From a bacterium (lineage in GTDB: Bacteria; Acidobacteriota; HRBIN11; JAKEFK01): a stretch of DNA of 40,028 bases. Below, one piece after another: positions 1 through 6,008 of the stretch. A program made the position numbers and the translations under genes. The notes under the pieces are model-generated. The model saw only the letters and a program-made list of their open reading frames with translations. It was not told where the DNA came from and searched no databases. Position 1 is the first letter of the stretch. Each line of letters starts with the position of its first letter. Location of the stretch: the NCBI GenBank assembly GCA_022616075.1, contig JAKEFK010000135.1, positions 1 to 40,028 of the forward strand, in the 5' to 3' direction.

Positions 1-229
1 ACGAAAAACGTAGTTGCACTGCGCCTTCCGCTGTCTTTTGATAGATGCGGATTAATTCATCAGGATCTGTCGCGGGAATTGGCCGCAGCAAAATGGTATT
101 CGCAATCGTGAAAACGACGGTGTTGATTCCGATACCTAAGGCAAGCGTTAGAATGGCAAAAATCGTGAAGCCTGGCTTTTTTCGCATCATGCGAAACGCA
201 TAATGCAGGTCCTGCAAGATTCTGTTCAT
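1..229 (-). CDS. MacB/FtsX-like ABC permease, N-terminal part only (runs off the window)
   Basis: Reading the minus strand from the ATG at 227-229 gives an open frame to the window edge (76 codons). The protein starts MNRILQDLHYAFRMMRKKPG and continues into a hydrophobic segment with the motif LALGIGINTVVF. This is the typical first membrane helix of MacB_PCD/FtsX permeases, especially the acidobacterial orphan (ADOP) type; the full-length gene at 6009 in this window starts almost the same way. It lies downstream of the ABC ATPase (440-1153) and the adaptor (1184-2431) on the same strand, so it is probably the inner-membrane permease of a tripartite efflux or export system. A 210-base gap with a hairpin repeat separates it from the ATPase, so co-transcription is not certain. 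The substrate is unknown. Confidence 0.85.
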   Translation of the reverse strand, partial: MNRILQDLHYAFRMMRKKPGFTIFAILTLALGIGINTVVFTIANTILLRPIPATDPDELIRIYQKTAEGAVQLRFS

Positions 230-270
230 TTGATTCGAAACTCAACACAAAGGCGCAAAGCGGCAACGCT

Positions 271-369
271 GTGTAAGAAGGGGAAATAAGGAGATGACGG
301 GGATAAGGAGATAATTTTTATTTTTTTCATCTCCACATCTCAAATATCTCCATATCTCCCTTCTTACAC
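271..369. repeat. Family A hairpin repeat (GGAGATA-type), copy 1
   Basis: A long imperfect inverted repeat. The outer 12 bases GTGTAAGAAGGG (271-282) pair with CCCTTCTTACAC (358-369). Inside, the left arm carries repeated AAGGAGAT words and the right arm repeated ATCTCC words, with a T-rich loop at about 315-326. The right arm is nearly identical to the one at 39907-39945 near the other end of the window. It fills the gap between the ATPase and permease genes and could act as a processing or attenuation hairpin. Confidence 0.85.
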
Positions 370-439
370 GCAGCTAATTGCGTGTTTTGCAGAAAAACAA
401 ACATCAGACGTATAGCAATGCAAAGGCGATAAGCCCGAG

Positions 440-1153
440 CTATGAAACTACCGCTGCTTCTTCCATGCTCTCGCTCTCTTCCACCACGCGGCCATCGAAC
501 AGATGAATGGTGCGTTCTGCATAGCGCGCAAAACGGGGATCATGCGTAACCATACAGATGGTTGCTCCTTCACGATGCAAATCACGAAGCAAGTCCATTA
601 CGGCCTGTCCATTTTTTGAATCCAGGTTTCCTGTAGGTTCATCTGCGAGCAGAATCGAAGGGTGTCCCGCAAGCGCGCGCGCCACAGCGACGCGCTGTTG
701 TTGTCCACCGGAGAGCTGTGAAGGGTAATGTTTGGTGCGATGCGACATCCCCACTTTTTCAAGAGCTTCATGAACCATCTTTTTTCGATCGGAGGAAGGC
801 AATCCGCGATAGGTCAAAGGAAGCTCAACGTTTTCATAAACAGTCAAATCACCGATCAAATTAAAAGCCTGAAAGATGAAACCGATCTCACGATTTCGCA
901 CGCGCGCCCGTTCGGAGAGGGATAGTGTTTCAACCGACTTGTTGTTCAATAAGTATTTTCCTTCTGTCGGAGTATCCAGCAATCCCAGAATAGAAAGCAG
1001 CGTAGATTTGCCGCAGCCGGAAGGTCCGGCGATGGATACGTACTCTCCATTTTTGATCATGAGATGAATGCCGGAAAGCGCGTGCGTCTCCACTTCATCC
1101 GTAAGAAATACTTTCGTTACCCCTTCCAGGTTAATCAGTGTTTGATCGGTCAT
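440..1153 (-). CDS. ABC transporter ATP-binding protein (MacB/LolD type)
   Basis: This 237-residue protein is a single ABC nucleotide-binding domain that would power a membrane-bound exporter from the cytoplasm. Visible motifs are Walker A GPSGCGKST (residues 43-51), Q-loop Gln95, signature LSGGQQQR (147-154), Walker B ILLADEP (167-173) and a switch His in MVTHDP. The LDSKNG region and the overall length match the LolD/MacB/FtsE class, which works with FtsX-like permeases rather than multi-helix importers. The ATG at 1153 has an AAGGAG ribosome site about seven bases upstream. It lies 30 bases downstream of the adaptor gene and upstream of the partial permease, an adaptor-ATPase-permease order typical of MacAB-like pumps. 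All catalytic motifs are intact. The substrate cannot be deduced. Confidence 0.95.
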   Translation of the reverse strand: MTDQTLINLEGVTKVFLTDEVETHALSGIHLMIKNGEYVSIAGPSGCGKSTLLSILGLLDTPTEGKYLLNNKSVETLSLSERARVRNREIGFIFQAFNLIGDLTVYENVELPLTYRGLPSSDRKKMVHEALEKVGMSHRTKHYPSQLSGGQQQRVAVARALAGHPSILLADEPTGNLDSKNGQAVMDLLRDLHREGATICMVTHDPRFARYAERTIHLFDGRVVEESESMEEAAVVS

Positions 1154-1183
1154 TTTTTTCTCCTTAGTAGCTATTGCACACTA

Positions 1184-2431
1184 TCAACTGAGTTTGATAC
1201 GGTCGAACTCATCCCATTGAGACATATCGGAGAGTATCACGGAGTCCCCTTCCGAAAGTCCTTCGATGATTTCAATTGTGTTCACTGAACTTCGTCCGAG
1301 TTTTACTTTCACTCGATGCGCCGTCACTCCATCTCTATCGATTTTGAAAAGCGTGATTGCGCTCTCTTCCTGTCCCGAAGCAGGGCGCCCCACATATAAG
1401 ACGCTTTCCAGACGTTCCAGTTCCACGGTCCCATCTACTGTTAGATCCGGCCTGGCGCCTTTTGGTAGTGGGCCATCCAATGCAACGTCCACAGTCACGG
1501 TGCCGTTCTGGACGGCAGGGTCGATTCTGATCACGTGGCCGGGAATAACTCCATTGCGCGTATCCACACTTGCCACCTGCCCGATCAGTATGTCCTTTGC
1601 CTGAGTTTCAGCAATCTTCAGCTCTGCTTTTAGTTTTTCAGGTTGCGCAACTTTTGCGAGAGTTGCCCCAGGGGTAACCCGCTGACCCACCTGCACCGGC
1701 AATTGTTGCAGGACGCCATCGGTACCGGCCCGAACGCGCAACGCTGCCACTTGTTCCTTGCGCAACTGATAGAGCGCTTTCATCTGGTCCACTTTGGTTT
1801 GTTGCACGTTGATCTGCGCTTTGATCGCTCCCTCACTTACGCCGAGACGCTTCTTTTCGATCTCGTAGCGAAGCGCAAGCTCTTCTGCTTTCCCTTTTGA
1901 TATTTTTAATGTGATATCCGGCACCAATCCTTCTTTTGCCAGCGATTCATCAGCTTCTGCTCTAAGACGCGCTGCCAGATATTCAGACTTTACCTGCGCG
2001 GCTATTGCTTCCTGATCCATTTTTTCGCTTTCGAGCTTGGCGCGGATATTCTCAAATTCCGCGAGCGCCGCGCGAAGTTGCAGCTCGGCATCGCGCGCAG
2101 CAAGCTCCAATTCTGAATTGCTCAGCTCCAGCAAAACACTGTCCGCGGTAACAACGGATCCAGGCAGAATCAGAATTCTCTCCACTCGTCCCTCGGTTGC
2201 GGCCGGAATGAATAGCACCAGCTCAGGGACCAGTGTTCCTGTGCCGCGGACCTGACGCAACATCAATCCACGTTTTACTTTGTCCACCCATACGGTGTTT
2301 TTTTCAACGTTAGGCGCCGCTGGTTTTAACTGTGACAATCCAAGTGTAATCGCGGCAAGTAATATAACGCCCGCGCCGGCAATAATGATGCGTCGCAATT
2401 TCCGGTTCGGGGCTTTTCTCGGTATATCCAA
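1184..2431 (-). CDS. Periplasmic adaptor / membrane fusion protein (MacA/HlyD family)
   Basis: The protein has a cytoplasmic basic start, one membrane segment (IIIAGAGVILLAAITLGLS), a lipoyl/barrel-sandwich half, a long alpha-helical hairpin rich in Glu, Lys and Ala (roughly residues 100-220), and C-terminal beta-barrel and membrane-proximal domains. This is the architecture of adaptors that link an inner-membrane ABC exporter to an outer-membrane channel. There is no ATG near the 5' end. A TTG at 2446 has no ribosome site, whereas the TTG at 2431 has GGAGG eight bases upstream, so I place the start there (415 residues). It is the first gene of the operon with the ATPase at 440-1153. The exported substrate is unknown; macrolide specificity should not be assumed. 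Confidence 0.9.
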   Translation of the reverse strand: MDIPRKAPNRKLRRIIIAGAGVILLAAITLGLSQLKPAAPNVEKNTVWVDKVKRGLMLRQVRGTGTLVPELVLFIPAATEGRVERILILPGSVVTADSVLLELSNSELELAARDAELQLRAALAEFENIRAKLESEKMDQEAIAAQVKSEYLAARLRAEADESLAKEGLVPDITLKISKGKAEELALRYEIEKKRLGVSEGAIKAQINVQQTKVDQMKALYQLRKEQVAALRVRAGTDGVLQQLPVQVGQRVTPGATLAKVAQPEKLKAELKIAETQAKDILIGQVASVDTRNGVIPGHVIRIDPAVQNGTVTVDVALDGPLPKGARPDLTVDGTVELERLESVLYVGRPASGQEESAITLFKIDRDGVTAHRVKVKLGRSSVNTIEIIEGLSEGDSVILSDMSQWDEFDRIKLS

Positions 2432-2460
2432 TGATTCATCCTCCAAAAATGAGTGCCAAA

Positions 2461-2504
2461 GTTATGAGTAATGAGCTATGAGATCGTTGCTCATTGCTCA
2501 TGAC
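2461..2504. repeat. Family E hairpin repeat (ATGAGTAATGAGC type)
   Basis: GTTATGAGTAATGAGC (2461-2476) is complementary to GCTCATTGCTCATGAC (2489-2504) at 14 of 16 positions, with a 12-base loop. Each arm is itself a degenerate tandem of an ATGAG-type word. It lies in the divergent gap between the adaptor gene and the DUF2461 gene. Confidence 0.75.
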
Positions 2505-2605
2505 TTTCTACTAGCAACCGTCATGCCATCCGTTTCTCGCCGGAAACTTGGCCATTTCACGTTCGATAGTGGGAATCATCGTCCCATAATCGAACAGCCA
2601 GAATT

Positions 2606-2684
2606 TTAACGCAGAGACGCAAAGGCGCAGAGAAAAACAAACAAAAATCTTTTAACTCTGCGTCTCCGCGTCTCTGCGGTAAAA
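2606..2684. repeat. Family B hairpin repeat (GCAGAGACGC type)
   Basis: The left arm (2606-2632) contains the words GCAGAGACGC and GGCGCAGAG. The right arm (2656-2684) is its imperfect complement, with CTCTGCGTCT and TCTCTGCGGT. The A-rich loop is about 24 bases. The right arm ends in GGTAAAATAA, ten bases before the ATG of the DUF2461 gene, so it forms or adjoins the 5' leader or promoter of that gene. Similar GCAGAG/CTCTGC words are common dispersed repeats in bacteria. Confidence 0.85.
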
Positions 2685-2693
2685 TAAACGGCT

Positions 2694-3365
2694 ATGGGAA
2701 AAGCACATTTTGATCAGGGATTGTTCCAATTTTTGCGCGAGTTGAAGCAGAACAACAACCGCGAATGGTTTCAAGCAAACAAAGAACGGTACGAAACGAA
2801 GGTGAAACAGCCGATGTTGCAATTCATCGCTGACTTCGCCTCGCATCTTCATAAGGTTCATCCGCGTTTCGTTGCCGATCCGAAACCCACAGGCGGATCG
2901 ATGTTTCGTATCTACCGGGATATTCGTTTTTCAGAGGATAAGAGTCCTTACAAAACCATGGCCTCCGCTCACTTTCCTCATCACAAAGCGGGGAAAGAAG
3001 TGCATGTGCCGGGTTTTTATTTGCACCTGGAACCTGGACAGTGTTTTACCGCTTCCGGCGTGTGGCATCCGGATTCACCCGCTTTGCTTGCGATCAGAAC
3101 AGCAATTGCAAATCGCGCCGATGAATGGAAAAAGGTAAGACGTAAAATAAAACTTGAAGGCGACCGGCTCGCTCGCCCACCGAAAGGATTTGCCGTGGAT
3201 CATCCGTTGATCGAAGACTTGAAGTTCAAGGATTTCGTCACGAGTGAAACCTTTCCGGACAGACAGGTTTGTAGTCCGACATTTATTACAGATTTAGCTG
3301 CCAGTTATAAGAGAATGCTCCCGCTCCTTGAATTTCTCAGCAAAGCATTGCGATTGCCCTGGTAG
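2694..3365 (+). CDS. DUF2461 domain-containing protein
   Basis: This 223-residue protein is recognisable as DUF2461 (TIGR02453 type). It has the N-terminal FLRELKQNNNREWFQ motif (residues 12-26), then SMFRIYRDIRFSEDKSPYKT (about 68-87), a GFYLHLEPGQ segment and a C-terminal DFVTSETF region. Length is normal for the family. The biochemical function is unknown; there is no signal peptide, so it is probably cytoplasmic. The start is the ATG at 2694, with no clear ribosome site but a hairpin repeat and a TAAAAT box immediately upstream. Its 3' end faces the amidohydrolase gene across a short hairpin, so it appears to be monocistronic. Confidence 0.9.
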   Translation: MGKAHFDQGLFQFLRELKQNNNREWFQANKERYETKVKQPMLQFIADFASHLHKVHPRFVADPKPTGGSMFRIYRDIRFSEDKSPYKTMASAHFPHHKAGKEVHVPGFYLHLEPGQCFTASGVWHPDSPALLAIRTAIANRADEWKKVRRKIKLEGDRLARPPKGFAVDHPLIEDLKFKDFVTSETFPDRQVCSPTFITDLAASYKRMLPLLEFLSKALRLPW

Positions 3366-3386
3366 GGGCGACCCTTGTGGTCGCCC
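3366..3386. terminator. Hairpin between convergent genes (bidirectional terminator candidate)
   Basis: GGGCGACC (3366-3373) pairs perfectly with GGTCGCCC (3379-3386) around the loop CTTGT. It begins right after the stop codon of the DUF2461 gene and ends two bases before the stop of the convergent amidohydrolase gene. The T tract on the plus strand is short (GTTTAC), so it is a weak intrinsic terminator by sequence. The same word is also a common dispersed repeat, so it may be a repeat copy serving as a terminator. Confidence 0.55.
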
Positions 3387-3388
3387 GT

Positions 3389-4882
3389 TTACTTTTTCGC
3401 GTCTTTCACCATCTTCTTTACTTCACCGAGAATTGTTGGCGCATGATAAGTAATGCCGTCTTTGATGGTCCACTCAACACCGCCGGATCGAACAACTTTT
3501 CCATCGCGCACTTCATCGATACCGGTTGGATAAAGCACCTTAAGGTTTTCAAGCGGATTCCCATTAACAATGATGAGATCGGCAAGGTGACCGGCGCGGA
3601 CTCTACCAATTTTCTTCTCTTCGCCGAGAATTTTTGCGCCATTGCCGGTGGCATGCTGGATCACCTTTAAAGGTTGAAAACCCGCTTCCTGATGAAGCTC
3701 CAGTTCACGAATCAAACCAAAACCGTACATCTGGTAGATGAAACCTGCATCCTCTCCTGTTGTAATCACGCCTCCGCGCTGCTCAAATTCGCGCAGTGCC
3801 TTCATCCAAATTCTGTAATTCTCTTTCCAGAAAGTTTCATCCGTGGAACTCCATTGCAGAAAGTAAGAACCATGATGCGCGGGATCCGGTTTGAAATAGC
3901 TCGCGAGCACAGGATGCAAGTAGTCTTGAAACCAAGGCTGCGTTTGAGCGCGCTGCAAATCACGGCTCGCTTCATAAATCACAAGGGTCGGATCCCAGGC
4001 AACCTTCGCAGCAATCATCTGGTCCAACACTTTCATCAGCTTGTCCCAATCTGCTTCTCGCCATAACCTGCCGGCGTACCGGAATCGATCGACTTCATTG
4101 TTGTAGTTATAAGTGGAAGGAAAATTCTGCCGACCGCTCAAAATAGCGGCATCCGGAACCCCATACCAGTGTTCAATTGTTGTCGTTCCTAACTCGATAT
4201 CATCCAGCGCGTTGGTTTCTTCCACTCCGACGTGATGCGCAATTCTGAGACCTGATTTCTTTGCTTCATCCTCCAGAGCTTCGAGAATATCCCGGTCCGT
4301 TCCTGTAATCTTGATTCCGTCCGCGCCCATTTTTTTCAGCTCACGAATTCTTGCTCGAGCTTCGTCTTGATTTTTTGGATACGGTTGAGTTCCGAAATAA
4401 CCGTAGACATAGATCCGTGGAGCCTCGACTTCCCCTCGCAAACTTTTTTCACGCAGAGCAACGGTGTCCTTTGTTTCACTGCCAACATCACGAATCGTCG
4501 TGATTCCGCAGGCCAGCCACAATTTCAAACAGTAATCCACCGGCATCGGTTTGCCGCCTCGCTCCGTCTGAACATGGCCATGCATGTTGATCAAACCGGG
4601 CATCACATATTTACCGGTCGCATCGATTTCGGTGGTCCCTTCCGGTCGCTTTCCTTTCCCTTCCTTGATCGCCACCGGATCGAGCGGAACGATTTCCACA
4701 ATCTTGTTCTTTTCAATCACAATGTCCGCGGGTCCCCAGGCAGGAGTTCCATTTCCTTCTATGACCGTTGCATTCCGAATAATCAACCGGTCATATTTCT
4801 TGGCATGAACAACCGTTTCAGAATAAAGAACGGAGTAAAAACAAATGAAGCCCAGAAAAAAGATGATCGAACGTCTCAACAT
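3389..4882 (-). CDS. Secreted metal-dependent amidohydrolase (imidazolonepropionase-like)
   Basis: This 497-residue protein belongs to the amidohydrolase superfamily. An N-terminal export signal (MLRRSIIFFLGFICFYSVLY) is followed by the beta-sandwich entry RLIIRNATVIEGNG and the metal motif GLINMHGHV (His101, His103). A lysine in the DGIKITGTD strand may bridge metals. Further ligand candidates are His216/217 (AHHVG), His238 (IEHWYG) and the Asp of TTGEDAG; the C-terminal HLADLIIVNGNPLE closes the sandwich. Related enzymes hydrolyse cyclic amides or dipeptides; the substrate here is unknown. A TTG at 4894 opens the frame, but the ATG at 4882 has GGAGG (4888-4892) five bases upstream and gives a proper signal peptide, so I use it. 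It stands alone. Confidence 0.9.
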   Translation of the reverse strand: MLRRSIIFFLGFICFYSVLYSETVVHAKKYDRLIIRNATVIEGNGTPAWGPADIVIEKNKIVEIVPLDPVAIKEGKGKRPEGTTEIDATGKYVMPGLINMHGHVQTERGGKPMPVDYCLKLWLACGITTIRDVGSETKDTVALREKSLRGEVEAPRIYVYGYFGTQPYPKNQDEARARIRELKKMGADGIKITGTDRDILEALEDEAKKSGLRIAHHVGVEETNALDDIELGTTTIEHWYGVPDAAILSGRQNFPSTYNYNNEVDRFRYAGRLWREADWDKLMKVLDQMIAAKVAWDPTLVIYEASRDLQRAQTQPWFQDYLHPVLASYFKPDPAHHGSYFLQWSSTDETFWKENYRIWMKALREFEQRGGVITTGEDAGFIYQMYGFGLIRELELHQEAGFQPLKVIQHATGNGAKILGEEKKIGRVRAGHLADLIIVNGNPLENLKVLYPTGIDEVRDGKVVRSGGVEWTIKDGITYHAPTILGEVKKMVKDAKK

Positions 4883-4996
4883 CAATGCCTCCAAAAGTTC
4901 TCATTGTACAGCAGCAACCATTTTTCTGAACAGGTGGTCTATTTATTTGGCAAGTGTTTTGCATGACGCAGATTTATTGAAAAATTGAGGAACATC

Positions 4997-5935
4997 ATGA
5001 AGAAATGGATTTTTGTCGTGTTCGCTCTTGCATTTGTAACGGTCAGTTTGCTTGGTGCTGTTGAAGATTCCGGCTATAGCGGACTCTGGGAAGCAGAATA
5101 TGTCGCAAAAGACCAAACGCTGCAAATGCAGTTTTATCGTAAAGGAAACAACAACGGCTTCCGCGTGGCTATTGAAGCGTTCAGGGGCCTGACTCTGGAA
5201 ATCATTTTGTCCGATTCCCGTTCTGTAATTTTTCAGCTAGTTCGGGAAGCAGGTATTTTTGAATGCAAGGGCAGCTTTAAAAGTGGATACGGTCGCGGCG
5301 AGTATGAATTTCAAGCCGATAAGACTTTCGCGTCTAAAATGTCTGACCTCGGTTACCCCGGCATGAGTTCGAAAAAGCAATACGAAATGGCGATGCTGGA
5401 TGTCAATACGAAGTTCATTCGCGATCTCCGGGAATTGGGCTATCGCGGTCTAGACCTGGATCAGTTCATTGAAATGAAGATTCACGGGGCTTCAGCCGAA
5501 TATGCCCGCGCGATGGCCTCGCTTGGCTATAAGGACATTGCCGCTGACAAACTGGTAGAAATGAGAATTCATAGCGTGAGCCCTGAATTTGTCCGCAAAA
5601 TGAATGAAGCAGGCTATCAGGATTTATCTGCAAGCAAGCTGGTTGAGTTCCGCATTCATGGAGTATCTCCGGACAGAGTCAAGGAATTTCGCAGTCTGGG
5701 ATACGACACGCTCACGGCAAATAAACTGGTGGAATTTCAAATTCATGGTGTTACGCCGGAATTCGTACGCGAATTGAAAAAGCTAGGCTATGAAAATGTT
5801 TCCGCAAATAAACTAGTGGAAATGAGAATTCATAACGTCAGTCCCTCCTTTATTCGCCGTGTTCAGGAGGATAAAAAGACGAACCCGGATGTGGATGACT
5901 TGATTAGCATGCGCATTCATAACAACTGGGACTAA
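4997..5935 (+). CDS. Exported protein with seven 29-residue tandem repeats
   Basis: The 312-residue product starts with a signal peptide (MKKWIFVVFALAFVTVSLLG). Residues 25-108 form a compact beta-rich domain (GLWEAEY, QMQFYRKG, GEYEF). From about residue 110 to the end there are seven consecutive units of 29 residues with consensus PEFVRxMxxLGYxxLSAxKLVExRIHGVS; the first and last are degenerate. Similar IHGV repeats occur, to my knowledge, at the C-termini of acidobacterial BlaR1/M56-like proteins, where they may mediate protein contacts; here no peptidase is attached. The ATG at 4997 has GAGG six bases upstream and is preferred over the TTG at 4985. It is followed by an inverted repeat and then the permease at 6009. 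The function is not known. Confidence 0.85.
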   Translation: MKKWIFVVFALAFVTVSLLGAVEDSGYSGLWEAEYVAKDQTLQMQFYRKGNNNGFRVAIEAFRGLTLEIILSDSRSVIFQLVREAGIFECKGSFKSGYGRGEYEFQADKTFASKMSDLGYPGMSSKKQYEMAMLDVNTKFIRDLRELGYRGLDLDQFIEMKIHGASAEYARAMASLGYKDIAADKLVEMRIHSVSPEFVRKMNEAGYQDLSASKLVEFRIHGVSPDRVKEFRSLGYDTLTANKLVEFQIHGVTPEFVRELKKLGYENVSANKLVEMRIHNVSPSFIRRVQEDKKTNPDVDDLISMRIHNNWD

Positions 5936-5939
5936 GAAA

Positions 5940-5978
5940 TTGTCCGGTTGTGGGAAAAAAAGTTCCGGATACGGACAA
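5940..5978 (+). terminator. Inverted repeat after the repeat-protein gene (weak terminator candidate)
   Basis: TTGTCCG (5940-5946) pairs with CGGACAA (5972-5978), and an inner CCGG/CCGG pair is possible. It starts four bases after the stop codon. There is no strong T tract, only AAAACATTTAG, so termination is uncertain; it may instead be a leader structure of the permease gene at 6009. Confidence 0.35.
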
Positions 5979-6008
5979 AACATTTAGTCTTATGTTTTTT
6001 GCAATTTT

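Noticed and set aside
1184-2431. Assignment of the efflux operon as a macrolide exporter
   Set aside because: MacAB-type motifs are clear, but nothing in the sequence shows substrate, so no resistance role is claimed.
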